A DNA stretch of 64,000 bases from Apiospora phragmitis (taxonomy: Eukaryota > Ascomycota > Sordariomycetes > Amphisphaeriales > Apiosporaceae): contig JAQQWL010000002.1 in assembly GCA_038363925.1 (NCBI GenBank), forward strand, positions 4,898,001-4,962,000, written 5' to 3'. Shown here in pieces: positions 36,016 through 50,823 of the stretch. Position 1 is the first letter of the stretch. Every line of letters begins with the position of its first letter. Under the pieces are notes generated by a model. The model did no database searches, was not told the origin of the DNA, and saw nothing but the letters and a program-made list of their open reading frames with translations. Made by a program: the position numbers and the translations under genes.

Positions 36016-37600
36016 TCTGTCAATTACAAGCAAATCGAGGCTGAAAGGCAAAAAGGAAATGGATATGTCATTCGCTTGGGAATGATTTCTGTTTTTCCAC
36101 GCGGACGAAAGACGATACGAGATGGAACGGAAAAAAGGAAGAAAGACAAAGGAAGATTCAGAGGAACATTCGCTATTTGGCTAAACGGCGGTAAAAGGGA
36201 GAGGAAGAACAAGTTTGAGAGGTTATGCATTCACTTCTTTCCACGAAACTATTCACTCAACGGACACCTTTTGGGGTTTCGTTGATTTCACTTCTTGTAC
36301 ATATTTTACTCTTTTCTTTTTTTTGCCATTCCGAGTTCTGGGATTTGGTATTAGCACATACATTTCGAGATGGATAGACGGAGAGAAGAGATTCGGCAGT
36401 ATGGAAGAGAACTTTATCGTACCCTATTTGGGGAGGGGGGACGTCAGTGGCAGGGTCTGTAGGCCACTATTCAATGTTGTTATTACCGAGTTGAACAAGA
36501 TGATCAATTAGCATCAAAAACGTTCTGATCGACGTGTATCTGTGTACCTACCTACCTATGTATTGGGCTAGAAGTCAAGAGTTGTTACTGAGCCAAATTG
36601 GCTCACGCAAACGAAGCAACACTCGACGAACTAGAACGAACCAGTCGATATTAACCTGTGTAGAAGGACAGTGGCAGTCCAGCAGGACGCCCCCCTACAT
36701 GCGACGGTCTGTAGTCTTATTCACCAGTCTTCCTGCTTGAGTAATAGGGGCCGAGGGCAGTTGCATTTCTTCGACTCGACCAAATCAACTTTGCGTTGAT
36801 CACGGCTCAATTCCTTTTTGAACCTGCTTTGTGCGTCACGGAATGCTTCGTCTAGCAATCTAATAAGGGGCCGCACGTAAAAAAGTTAGTAGATGGAGGT
36901 GGGCCTTCACAGCCAAACCAAACCCCAAGAATCGGGGGAGAGAGGCGGGGAAAGGAAAGGAAGTCTCACGCGGCAGGGGTTTTGGAGCCCGAAGAACACC
37001 ACCCTTCCATCATCTTTTCGTCGATAGCCGGCATTGTCGTGCTAGAGGTGACGATATGGATCTACCCGTACTTAATATCAACATGCCGTTCGTGCCCTGC
37101 CAGGTCCGCAGCACGACTGCGACAGGCTGAATTCGAGGACAAATGCGTTGTTATAAGATCAGAGGTTTTGATACTGCCTTTGGGTGGACTTGTATACGAG
37201 TGATTGCATAGCTACTTCTTTTCTTTCTACCAATGCCAGCGCGAAGGTGGAGAAATTTATGCAGTGTTACCGAAACTTGAGGCATCTTAAACGTTGACGC
37301 CCAATCACGCATCGGTGCGAAAACTTATTACCACCTGTTATACATAGATGGCCGGGCTATGTATTAGAACATGTTACGTTAGGCAGATGGCAAGGCACTT
37401 TTCGATAAAGTACAGAGTGTCTACATTGCGAAGCTTTTAAGAAGCGATACATCGCGACATTAATAGCGCCGAGAGAAACTAAACCTATACACTCTCTCTC
37501 ACTTGCTCACTCTTTGTTATTCTTATTGTTACCAACCTGTTCTATCCAAGTCCCCCTTCTAAGCAGTTGGTATGTTCGAACCTACGCAGCACTTCTGGCA
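36016..37600. other. Intergenic
   Basis: No gene recognised; short frames only. Confidence 0.5.
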
Positions 37601-40600
37601 ATGCTAGACCATTATGATCTTGAAGTTGATCTTATTGAGATCTGCGGCAGCGACAAATCCTTTCTTGAAAAAGTTTCTGAGAGACTTCGGAGGAGGACGA
37701 GGATATTTATCAGATCTGCTAACACTATATTAGCAAGCAGTATAACGTTCTATTTGAATTTGTGGAGGAATCGAAGATTCTAGCACGGTTCTTTGAAGGA
37801 AGCGACGAGGTTACCGAAGCTGAAATTATCGCCATCTTTGATCTTTATGTGGAAGGCTTTGTGGATTTCTGGACCAGAAGAGCCGAGCTGTGTATTCTTC
37901 ATTTTCCGGACGCGTTACATCCCAAGTCCTTTCGACAAAGTGTCGAGGAAGCCCTTAGCGGAAATATAGACGCTGAGAAAGAGTATGTTGTGGATCAGCT
38001 TAAGCCGTTTTTTTAATCGCAGAAGCGTCGAAACGGAACCCAAAGATCCAGCAAAGGAAAACAATGGCCCCTTAGCGAACTACGCTAGCCCAACAATCGC
38101 AGATACGAGCGTATCCAAACCGGCAGATTATAGGACGCAGAGGGAGTCTTCTGAAGAGCGTATAGGGGACAGCTCGAACCAGTCTGGTGAGGTCGAGAAA
38201 TACGAAGATACAAGAAAAGAACAACTTGAGCGAGGACGCATCTGGAACCATCTTACTATTTCCCGAGATCAAACATCAGCGAGCGATTTCACCAGGGAAT
38301 TACTCGTGACTATATTCAGGACCAACATCGGGCCCGGGGATCACGGAGACGAACAATTCAACCTTGGGCCAATACCAAACGTTCCTCTCACCTCCCATCA
38401 GAATCTGCAGCAGGTAACTACCCATCGTCAACGAATACTTGCATATCAACAACAACCTGCGTACAAAAACCTTCTTCTTGGACAGCAGTTGAGATTACAA
38501 TCATTGAGAAAAGATTGCCCTTCAAGTTCAATTCCTCACCTATATACAGAGCCTAGGTCAGATTCGTCGGAAACTTTAAGCCTAGAGGTGTACACAATTG
38601 GCACTGATGAGGAGACTGGCCTCTTGATGGATATCGATTCCACAGAGGCAGAGTCTTCCGCGGACGTCGCCGCGGTACAGGACGACTCCAACACTGAACG
38701 ACACGTCATGGATGTTGGCACAAAGAGCGAAAATCTGCTTGGCCGTATTGCCTTGCTAGCGCAGGAGAACCAAGCTTTGAAGGGTCTTCAAGCTAGCGCT
38801 TTTCGATGCGAAAGACTTTATTTCCTTCCCGAGGATACCAGGCCCGGGGCACCCATGACAGGCTATCTTGACGAACCGAATTGGGTCTCTGGCCCCTCAG
38901 GCAACCCTGCGCTGCGGTGCAACCTTCCTGTCAGTCACATAGAAGGGTATCTAAGCCAGCGTTCTGATATTACACACCCACTGTTCAGGAAGCTGAGGTG
39001 GCGAAAGCCCTACTTGCCACGAATGATCTACCGCGTCGTCCGGTTCCAACATCTGAGTTAATCAACTTGCACCATAGGGATATGATAGCTGCTATGGAAC
39101 AGTTTCTCGCAATGCAACCTAACTTCTCAGATGATTTCCCGGACCATGACATACGGCGGATTCCCGCCCCATATCTGTTTTGGTACCACTATCGCTCTAG
39201 CAACGCTCTCGATCGACTGAGTCTGAAATCAGGAGAGTTCATGAAGTTTCTGACTTCCTGGATTGAAGAAAACTACGCCCAGAAGTATGCTTTGGTCGAG
39301 GAGCATCTCACGAGGGGAGTTGTTTCTTGCGAAACATTGCCCTTCCTGGTGAAACCAGGGACGTCCTGGTATGGGAGGAAAGTCATCAAGTCCATGCCAC
39401 CATTGCAAAAGATTGGCTCAAGCAGACATCGGCTCCGCTTCTCCGTCAGGATAATAAAGAAAAGGAAATCAACTGGTCCAAAACGGAGACGTCGTCGAAC
39501 AGGATTTCAAGCACGTGGGCTGTGGACAGCTGGCACTTCGGATTCGATGGCGAATTCCACCGCAACAAGTTTGTGATTAGTATCAATATTGATGTCGATG
39601 AGGCGGACAAAGAGTCAAGCATCAAAACCTTGAACAGGTATCCATTGAGGTTTGCGTCCCCACGAATCAAGGCCTGCCTGGAAAGGCGAGGGAAAACGTT
39701 CTGGAAATGCCGGAGACAGCACCTTGTCTCATATGAGGAAGAAGGTGCCGAACACACAGTAAGCTCTTTCTTTGTCCTTAAAACAGGCATATTCTTGACC
39801 TGACATAATCGCACAGAATGGAGAGCGCTTCATGGTCGACTACAAGACCTACCAACGGCTTCACTCTAGCTTAGTCATGACCCCAGCTAGATTTTCAAAG
39901 ACAAACAGAAGTGCTGAGGACTCCGAAAGACTCAGCTCAGAGGTCATGGAAAATGATACTCCACCCCCTTCGCCTGACATATACGTGTTTCCAGACACAA
40001 TTCCTGGCTACAATATCCACACCAAGAAATGGGGTACGTGTTTCAATCGCACAACTAATACTCCCTTAATTTATGGATTTGTGCTGATAATGTTTATTTG
40101 ATTGGTGGGCTTAAATGTTGATCGTATTAAGGACGTGAGGTGGAATAAGGAGTCCTTCAAGCACCTCGTCGTGGAGCCCAGCACGAAAGAATTGATTCAA
40201 GCTCTTGTGAAGCATCAAATCGCTTCTGAGCAGGGAACTGACATCGTTAACCGCAAAGGTAACGGTCTTATTATTCTGCTGCATGGTGGGCCTGGCACGG
40301 GCAAGACATTTACGGCCGAAACTGTGGCCGAGATGGCGGAAAAGCCCCTGTTCCGAGTGACCTGCGGCGACATTGGAACCAAGCCGGCGGAGGTGGAGAA
40401 GTACCTGGACTTGGTGCTCTACCTGGGCAAGATATGGAACTGTATTGTGCTAATTGACGAGGCCGAGGTGTTTCTCGAGCAACGAAGCCTCGACAACATG
40501 GAGCGGAACGCCCTCTCCGTTTTCCTACGCGTACTCGAGTATTACGAGGGCATTCTCATTTTGACGTCCAACCGTGTGGGAACCTTCGACGAGGCTTTGA

Positions 40601-40695
40601 AGTCGCGCATCCTGATGTTACTACACCTACGGGAACCTCAACGAGGGCCAGCGCACTCGGATGACCAGATCGCGCGCGACGAGGGGTTCTGTTAA
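37601..40695 (+). pseudogene. Fungal AAA ATPase (DUF7025 + AAA type), degenerate and truncated
   Basis: Large fungal-specific AAA ATPase of unknown cellular role. Weakly recognisable N-terminal exons (FEFVEESKILARFFEGSDEV near 37760) precede a disordered part. The DUF7025-like middle contains YLFWYHYR, FLTSWIEENYAQKYALVEEHLTRGVVS, WEESHQVHATIAKDWLKQTS, FGFDGEFHRNKF and RRGKTFWKCRRQHLVSYEEEG, then a clean intron 39759-39816 and NGERFMVDYKTYQ. The AAA core has Walker A GGPGTGKTFTAE, Walker B IVLIDEAEVFLEQR, and sensor LILTSNRVGTFDEALKSRI. Defects: a one-base shift at GGG 39358-39360; an intron from about 40034 whose expected acceptor at 40104-40105 is GG instead of AG; and a frame change after 40612. 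Homology stops near 40665, just before the A+T-rich block. The C-terminal lid of the ATPase is missing. Confidence 0.8.
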
Positions 40696-41830
40696 TTACT
40701 GACGAAGTAACGATTTTGTTTATGTTGGGACTCGGTTGATCTTTCCTATATTCTACTCTCTTGATTTTTGCATCTGTTTTATCAAGTTACGTGCCGCAAA
40801 ACGCTCTCGTTTACTTCAAGTTGACATTTATAACATCTTAAACTAAATTTCAATATCTCTTATATTAGCGACGTTCTCTTTCTCATATGCATTCGAGCGG
40901 AAGAATAGTTTTAAATAATAAATAAGTATAGCCTAGTAAGTAAGATATATATATTAAGATATTAAATAACGTAGTTTATAATTTAATTAAATACTTTTTA
41001 AGACCTCGTATAATAAAATATAAATTTATTAAACTATTACGTTTAAAATTAATTAAAACTATTTAAAATTATTTTCGTTAAACGCTTTTATATTATTTTA
41101 ATAAGTACGAGTATTATACTCGAGCTTTTCGTAGATTTTATAGCGTTATAAGCGCGTTTTAAACGTTTTTATATAACTACTCCTTTTTCGCGATTTATTT
41201 TATAACTATTTATTAATATTTTTTTAAGATTATAAATTTTTTTTTATTTATATACGAAGTAATCCTTTATTTTATAGCTGTTTTTCTATACGGTAACGCC
41301 GGCTAAGTATTTTATTTACTTTTTATAATATAGTTACTTTATTTTTTAAAAAAGCGAACCGGTATATAACTTATGTTATACCTTTTATAATTTAATTAAG
41401 TTTAATAAAAATTAATATCGAGGAGTTAGTTTAATATTACGCGATTTAATTTCTTATATATTCGGTTTAAAATTAAACTTTAATTAAATTATTTAAAACT
41501 TTTAATTCTTAAGGTATAAATAAGCCGAAAGAGGTCGCTAGAAGTGTTAGCGTATATAGTTTTATATTTACTTATAAAATAATATATTCTAGATTATACG
41601 GTATAAATCTTACCTTTTAAAAACCTCCCTAAATATTTAAAACGATGAAAATCGCTTAAAACGTTTTTAAGAATATTAATAAAAAGTCTTCTTTTAAAAT
41701 ATAAATAAGATACGCTTATATAAAACTTTCGATTTCTTTCTCATATAACTTTTTTAATATAAAAATAGTTAATATTAAGAGGTTAAAATTTATATAACGA
41801 ATAATATTAAATAAGCTTTTATATATACGT

Positions 41831-42012
41831 ATAAGTTCTAGGTTCAATCAGGGTTCAATCGTTATATTCTATTATTCATGTCTATCTTTAATACAAGCTA
41901 CGAGGGGCATCGTATGCCCCTCTTAATGAAATAGGAAAAGGGTTCGTGCGCGTAGGCACGTGGCACCCCTTTTAGAGTAATATGGAAAACCTTAGTTCCT
42001 GCTGTTCTAACA
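41831..42012 (-). repeat. Probable copia-type LTR (solo or 5' LTR)
   Basis: Read on the minus strand, it begins TGTTAGAACAGCAGGAAC at 42012, the TGTTAGAA start typical of fungal Ty1/copia LTRs. It contains CCACGTGCC and a GGGGCAT..ATGCCCC hairpin, then an ATTGAACC motif near its other end, where copia LTRs usually carry TTGAACC before the terminal CA. The left boundary is approximate, and I cannot identify a target duplication or a second copy in this window. Confidence 0.5.
41902..41922. repeat. Perfect 9-bp inverted repeat (hairpin)
   Basis: GAGGGGCAT, a 3-base CGT loop, then ATGCCCCTC. It is a GC-rich hairpin in an otherwise A/T-dominated neighbourhood, inside the presumed LTR. Confidence 0.9.
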
Positions 42013-42125
42013 AATAAAAAAATATATAAAATATAATAATCGAGTTTTTTTAATAATAAAGTTTAAAAATTAATAAATAATAAGAAGAGCCGCTCTCTAG
42101 GGGGTTCAAACGGTTCCTAGAGAAC

Positions 42126-42290
42126 ATGTACATATTCTCGCACAAAGACGTGGATGATTTCAAGCGAGTTTTCAGGCGCATGGGGCCGGGAGGCCCTTGG
42201 GGGGATTTAGGAACCGAGGAACTGTGTTGCGACTTCAGCGACGGATCTGAGTTGCTTGTGAGCATTGAGAAGCCCATGAAACTGATGTGA
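42126..42290 (+). CDS. Short coding-like fragment beside the retroelement
   Basis: A 54-codon frame (MYIFSHKDVDDFKRVFRRM.. to ..SIEKPMKLM) that is also open a little upstream, with sensible codon use and balanced amino acids. It begins right where the A+T-rich block ends and is followed by ordinary sequence. It resembles the C-terminal end of a larger protein cut off by the element. I cannot assign a family. Confidence 0.35.
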   Translation: MYIFSHKDVDDFKRVFRRMGPGGPWGDLGTEELCCDFSDGSELLVSIEKPMKLM

Positions 42291-43133
42291 GCCAAGCTTT
42301 GTATCCTCTAGTACATCATCAAGATATAATTATGAGCCGGATTCGAGATGTGGCAAATCCTTGAAAGTCACAAATCATTCTCAATATGAGCTATCTTACC
42401 ACGTCTTCTCTCGAGCACAGGCTGGTGATCGATGTGAATATGTTTGACTACCATACATGAAATCTCGAACCCAGAAAGGCTGATAGAGCGGGATAAAAAA
42501 GAGGTACACCATGCGTCCATTCCCTATTGGTTTTCGGGGTTAGTCCATGTGAAATGGCCAAGGCTGTTGCCGTAATCTTTCTGATATGGGAATCTTCTGA
42601 CATGGTACTCAATTTCCTTGGTTGACACAGCACAGTGGGTTTCCATCGAAGGCGGGTACAGAACGACAAAGGGGCTCTTATCGGCGGTTATCCCAGGAAG
42701 TAAGGACCATTTACATCCTCGTGTGACTACATAACAGTTGAAGGTAGTTATCATACACTGTTATCAGCTTCGAGTCGAAAACAAATCGATTGTAGCGGCT
42801 CATCGAGCTGTGTGACAGAACGGTAAATCGACCACTGAGCTACAAGTGTGTACGCCCTGGATTCCTTGGTGCGGGCTGCTAATTACTTATGCTGTAGGGA
42901 GCTGGCCATGCAGTCGCCCTTTTGCCCGGTCAACGCAGTCCAATCATCAATTCCTTTTCCACTCACGTCCCACCCGCGACAAAAATCTTATGCATCCCAA
43001 ACATTTCGGCATCTTCTGAAAACCTTTGCACCCAACTTTCTCATTGCCATCGCTCCTCTTCGTGTAAAGAATTTTGCACATACACCTGATCACATCAGCA
43101 ACGCAGCACTAAACAGAATCACCACTGGACGAC
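42291..43133. other. Intergenic, promoter side of the FAD monooxygenase gene
   Basis: No gene recognised. Short minus-strand frames have no motifs. Confidence 0.5.
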
Positions 43134-45238
<2,105 letters not shown>

Positions 45239-45579
45239 GGATGGCGGAGGGGATGGCCATTGACCATCGGAGTGTTCTATTATTGGACTGGATGACGCCG
45301 CATGGTGGGCGCGCTTGCTCATTGGACACGAGTGCGTTGTCAGCATCCTTGGAGTTTCGATTCGGTTGCTCATTGCCAGCGAGCCCTGCGTTTCTTGGAC
45401 GTGGACCGGGGCGGCACTGTTTGTATGATTTCTCCCCATAGACGCTCGCTGCGCACGCGAGCCTAAAGGTAGTTTGGATGTCCTGCATCGCGATGAATAA
45501 ACTATAATAAATCATGATATGTATCCTTGACGGCTCAGATAACAACCAAACTGTATCCTTTCTGACCACTCAGCCACCC

Positions 45580-46628
45580 TCATTTCTTCCAGTGGCCACT
45601 GGCGTCGGCGGACATCTCGATCTTGGAGTCTCCCCCGAACGGCCAACCGACGACCTGGATATTGAACTCCTGACTAGCCTCAATCTCCTCGGCTCGGGTC
45701 TTGAGCTCATCGACGTCCCATTTGGCCCAAAGAAACTTGCCCTTCAGAAAGGTCGCCTCGGGACTCGCAAGCCAGAGCATGAAGCCGGCGGGCAAAGATA
45801 CTGACGTTGTTACGAGAAATGTTAGCCTCTTTATCACATGGGCCAAGCCTCCCCTTCAGTGGCACCCCTTATCAAGGAGATAGTTTTCAAAACTTACCAT
45901 GATCCTCATACCCCAGCGCCTCGACCCCGCCCGCCGCCCGGTTCATGTCCGTATCCACAATACCCGGCTGCAGATGGTACACCCGCACCCGGCCCGGGTG
46001 CGAGTGTACCGAACGCAACGGCGTCCCAGACCCGGTAGGCCGCGAGCTTGCCCACGCTGTACGAGGCGAAGGCGCGCGCGAAGTTGACGTGAGCCGCGTT
46101 GGACGAGACATTGACGACGACAGCGTCCTCGGCGGCGGCGTGCCGTAGGAAAGCTTGCGCCACCAGCAGGGCGCTGCCCGCGTTGGCCGCGAGGCCCGCG
46201 AAAAAGGCGGCCGGGTCCACGTCGTCGACGCCCTCGAGGGGGCCCATGGTGGCGGCGGCGCTGATCAAGACATCGATCTTCTTGACGTCGTCCTTGGCAC
46301 CAGAGGAGCAAAAGTCGGCGAAGGCGGCGTCCACCTGCGCCTTGTCCGTCATGTCGGTCGGCGTCGCCGTCACGGCCGTGGCCGGGTGCTCCGACTCGAT
46401 GGACGCCTTGGTGGCCAGAAGGGGTTCCGGGCGACGTCCGATTAGGAGGATGCGCGAGGCGCCCGCGGCGGCGAAAAAGCGGGCCTTTTCGGCACCGATG
46501 CCGGTGCCGCCGTCGGTTACGACGACGGTCTTGCCCCGGGCCGAGTTCTCGGGGCGCGTGGGGGAGATGGTGGGGTAACACGTGTCGCGGACGATCTTGG
46601 TGGGGATGGGCATGCGTGTCTGGGGCAT
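45580..46628 (-). CDS. Short-chain dehydrogenase/reductase (SDR), one-base shift
   Basis: NAD(P)-dependent oxidoreductase of the classical SDR type. From ATG 46628: cofactor loop [26 protein letters not shown] in the NNAG position; catalytic Ser in [10 protein letters not shown]; and active-site YSVGK in [13 protein letters not shown]. The frame shifts near 46005-46015 (one extra base around GCGTTCGG) and then continues with [28 protein letters not shown], the usual PG motif after the catalytic lysine. A 97-bp intron (45801-45897) leads into [32 protein letters not shown], typical for the C-terminus of this fungal subgroup. Tail to tail with the FAD monooxygenase and head to head with the regulator gene (528 bp between starts). 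Probably intact apart from the indel. Confidence 0.8.
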
Positions 46629-47156
46629 GGTGATGGTGGTAAAAGGATGGCGGTTACGGGGAATAAATGCACTTGTAAACAGTGGTATATAGGATTGGGG
46701 TTACAACTTGTGACTGTTACGGAGGTGTAGTTTGATTATTTTTAGCTCTTCATGTGTTCCCAAGATCATGGTGATCATGCATCTTATATATACCTGGATG
46801 CACTGCTATTACCGAATCCATGTTGTCGACGGCTTCAAGTTATCTCCGCAGGCTGGTTGTGGCTTTTCGTACGACTTTGTCAAAAGTAGGGGATTGATAA
46901 TGTCCCGGTACAATATGCTCTGGTAAAGGTGGAGATGTGGCTTGTAATTATTCAGAGTGGCGCCTGTGGCTAGACGCAACCCCTGTGCCCCTTTTTGGAG
47001 TTTTGGAGCTGACAAATGCTAACGGCACAGTGCTTGCGGAGTACTCCTCACCAAATCTGTACCATAATCTCGTGGTCAGCTTTACAGACGTTCTTCCACA
47101 TTTGGGACCAAAACGTACCGAATCCAGCGGTTCAAATTGAAATAAATTCGGAAACC
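46629..47156. promoter_or_regulatory. Shared divergent promoter region of the SDR and the regulator
   Basis: 528 bases between two start codons facing away from each other. Both genes may be co-regulated from here. I see no unambiguous binding-site pair. Confidence 0.4.
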
Positions 47157-48944
47157 ATGGAAGATGGCACAATTCAGTCCGTTATGCGCTGCTCGCAATG
47201 CAACAAACCATTCGACAAGGGTGAGTCGTCTAGCGCGGGCTTTCAGCTTCCTGTGGTGCCCGGCACTAAAGTCGGGGTTGATCTTACTGACAACCCTTCG
47301 TCCCCAGCATCGAGCTTGAAGAGGCATGGATACTACTGTCGGACTCGGAAGCCGGGCGATAGGGTGCCTAGAGTCAAGTCCTGTCTCGCTTGTATAAGCG
47401 GAAAGACACGCTGCGATAGGAAGCGGCCTGAGTGCTCAAGATGTTTGAATAATAAGGGCATCATCTGCCGTTATGCATCAGACGGCCCGAAAGGAAATGG
47501 ACAAGCCAGATCACAGCAGACGACAGGTTCTGAATCGAGCAGATCGCCAGATGCCGTATCTTCTTTTGGGACCGAGGGGACCCCCCGCGGTCGCAGCGCC
47601 CCAAGAGGCGGGCCAGGACGATAACATCACAGTTGATTATGATGGCTTTGTAGCTGCACTGGATGCGGTGTCTGGAAGCCTCGGTGAAGCAGCGTTTGGC
47701 TGGGGCGATCCCCAGGGTGTTGATTTCCTCGACCAATTTGCACTATCGACCGGCAGAAACGAAGTGACGCAGTCACTCTCCCAAGAATATGCCATTCGCG
47801 TTTCTGATGGCCGCAGTCCAAATCGAACAGCCATTTCCGTTACCCGACGCTTCTACTTTTCCTAATGTGCTAACAATACCAAGACCCCCCCAGCAACAAT
47901 ACTCGATCTCTCATTCGGCGGCCGAAAATGAAGACCGGGGCGCAGAGGATTGCCAGTCTCATATGCCACACCTTGAAATCGTACCCACTCATGATGATGC
48001 GGGACAATGCGCTGCCGCCCTTCATCCACCCGATAATGGCGAATCCCGGGCCCGAAGCCCCAGACATGGAGTCGTTGAAAAACTGCATCAGTCTCATGCA
48101 ACTGCTGAAACCCGAACTCCAGGGGAACCGCAGGCTATTCTGGAGGAATGTCCGCCAAGAGTGCGAGCGCCTCTACAAAATGGTACGTCTGTATCAGCAG
48201 GACCCTTTTCCTGTGGGAGGAGCTTTTGCCACAATTCACTGACTGTGCCATGCCTCAGTCCGCCGAGTTGAACCCTCATGAAGTCATCGCTGCTTTGCAA
48301 GCTATTTCGATATACATCATCGTGCGACTTGACGATGGTGAGACTGAGAGCAACGATATTGCTGGTCTATTGATCACGACAGTGTTCGTAAGTGTTTCAG
48401 CTCTCGTCCCGATATCCTACTATATTCTACCTACGCTTCTCCAATGTGTAATGCTAACCGCACGTTAAGAAGACTTTGTCCATGGAACTGGGCAGGACAG
48501 ACTTTGGCCAGGAATCTGTTCTCAGCAACAAGACCCCCGATGTAACGTGGAGACACTGGATCTTCGTCGAATCAGGCCGGCGGTACGTCCTTTGCCAATC
48601 ACCTTTTCTTTTCCAACAACTTGCTCGGAGTGAAGCCCAATGAGACTGATTTGCTCTACAGATTATGTGTGCTCTACCAGATTGTGAATATGGTCGTCAT
48701 TTTCGAGCCGGCCGCTATGTGTGATCTGGAATCCATCGGTATAATATTGTCCCCATTGCCGGCGAGGAAGCAGCTGTGGGAGGCGGACACGGCCGGGCAG
48801 TGGATGGCGCGGATAGAGAAGGACCTGGGGGCGCAGACAGACTACGGGATGGCGGTGAACGGCGATTTCGTCAAAGTAAGCGAAACCCCTCAGAGCGGGA
48901 CCGTGGCGTATGGTGTTACTCGAAACAGGCAGACGGCTGAATGA
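47157..48944 (+). CDS. C2H2 + Zn2Cys6 fungal transcription factor, frame interrupted
   Basis: Nuclear regulator with two DNA-binding modules. Exon 1 (47157-47220) starts a C2H2 finger (RCSQCNKPFDK) that is completed after an intron (47221-47307) by SSLKRHGYYC. The Zn2Cys6 cluster CLACISGKTRCDRKRPECSRC follows directly. The effector half has RSLIRRPKMKTGAQRIASL, HTLKSYPLMMMRDNALPPFIHP, CERLYKM, then PHEVIAALQAISIYIIVRLDDGETE, WRHWIFVESGRR and LCVLYQIVNMVVIFEPAAMCDL. Introns 48183-48258, 48388-48469 and 48583-48661 all fit. Between the two halves the frame changes three times: near 47600, near 47790 and at the C7 run 47885-47891. That is too many for one simple indel, but each lies in coding-like sequence. 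It either carries assembly errors or is a recent pseudogene. Likely controls the adjacent SDR/monooxygenase. Confidence 0.75.
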
Positions 48945-50823
48945 GTGGAGTGGTTTTCGAGCATGGACAGCTTTGGGGGCTTGGTCATGCTTGCTGCCTC
49001 AGTGGTAGGGTGAGATGGGATCTGTCAGCTGGATCCTGGACGGCAATACGTCACTGGCTGTCTGTGGACCTACACGGAAATTGCGCTAGAGGGTTTATGG
49101 CGTCTCTCGTGGTTCATGACTTCCCCTCGTGCATAATTAGTAAGAAAGACTAGACAGTAAGAGGGGAGGGGAAAGCGGGTGGTGGAAGCATACCAGCATT
49201 ACGGACCTATTCGCGGCGGTCATAAGCAGATGCGCACCCAGCGAACGATTTCCCTGCGACTTCGAGAAAATCGAGAGATTGCAAAGAATCTATCCTTGCG
49301 GCTAATAGGGAGCATGATATGAAAGATGAAATCACTTTTGGAGATGGGTCACTACTCAGCTATCCACAGAAACGGGAATCAACATCTGCCACTCATCCGT
49401 CGGTGAGGGCGCTTGACCGACCGTCAGGGTAGTACATATCATAATACCCAATGAGAACCCAGTCCAAGGGGCAATCAGACAGGTTCAGTCATTGGGCATG
49501 TGCGACAAGGAAGTAGGGGGTACTAACATGAATCAAATATGATCAGTATCCAATTCGAATAGGGAGCGGTGACCAACACCATCCATAATTATGTAACATG
49601 ATAGGGATAGGGTGCTATAATTAGTCTAAAAAAAAGAAGTAAGAAGCTTAGCATTGCATCTCCACTGAGGCACTCCAGCCCTGTCTCTGCTGCAACCTGG
49701 CTGCATGTCCCTCCGCGGGGATCCAGTTCAGGTGTTATTGGCCAGTAGAAGCCAGAGCATGCTTGTGCAACTTGGCGTTGAAGCCCGACCCGTAGGATTC
49801 CTGGTCCCCGGGTCCAGTGGCGGTCTTGGGAAATGCGGGGGGTGGCGGCGGCCCTGGCCGTGCCAAATTTCGATCCCATCTTCGAGGTTTGTCACCTCAG
49901 GCGTCTAACCACACATGACACATCGAGTCGCTGCACTGCAGCTGGCAAGCCTGGGCCATGCTAGATGCTGGCGTTTTTCTGGGCTGACGTGGATGCGGCG
50001 CTAAGTCTCGGCGCCGACACCCCTGTCCTCTGCTACATTAGTGTGCATAAGTGGCTTGGGGTATATGCAATGTCCTTTTCCCTTGTTATGCCTATCACGC
50101 CTTCAGTATAATGCATTCCGGTGAGTCAAGAGTCTTACAGTTGCATACATCGGAGCAGCTAAAACGATCCCGCCTTCTGTTCTGCCCCTAGCTGCATTAC
50201 TTCTTCGGATATTGTGGCTGTCAAACACTATGCAAGAAGACTATGCACTGCCCCGCACCAAGTCCTACCCGGTCCCGAGGTGAAACAGTTTCCCGCATTC
50301 GTGGCGTTATCCTGAGGGATACTCCTTGGAGGGAACGAATCAGCAAAGCTGTACTGTCCTGCTCTCACAGAACCTGTAAGCCAACGAGTGGCTGATCATG
50401 CCTGGTTGTCTCATTAGACCGTATACAATCAGGCTATACCGTACTGTGGTAAGCACTAGGCCATCTATGATCGTCGGGAGTCTTATTCCTGGCAGTCTCC
50501 TCAGATGCCATGTCGTCAGGGGAATCTCAGCTTCAACTGACTGACGACGCATTCGCGTGGAAACATCGGCGATCTGAAGAAGACCGACGTGAGATAGCGG
50601 TTAACAAGTCGATCCAAGAGGCTGGATGATGTCCGACAGCGTGCTAGGACGAGAAGGACGACAAAGAATCAAAAGGAAAGAAAATGGATGCAAAACTATA
50701 AGTAGACGTGCGAGACTCGCTGCTAACTCCTAATTTTTCCTCAAGTTCACCATCAAACAGCAAAGATCAAGCACCAACTACCTACACAAACCAACATACC
50801 CATTCCAATCCACTACCTTCAAC
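48945..50823. other. No gene recognised
   Basis: Nearly 1.9 kb of spacer; short frames only. A TATA-like CTATAAGTAG near 50697 belongs to the small secreted protein gene. Confidence 0.5.

Larger units (their letters stand above)
40740..42090. mobile_element. Extremely A+T-rich, RIP-like block (probable retroelement remains)
   Basis: Composition changes abruptly from normal to almost pure A/T, with many TTAA, TATA and TTTAAA words and hardly any CA or TG dinucleotides left. No open frame survives. This is the look of a repeat destroyed by RIP. It begins directly behind the truncated AAA gene, and a less mutated LTR-like segment lies at its right end. If the LTR call is right, the block is the internal part of a minus-strand copia-type element. 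Confidence 0.75.
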
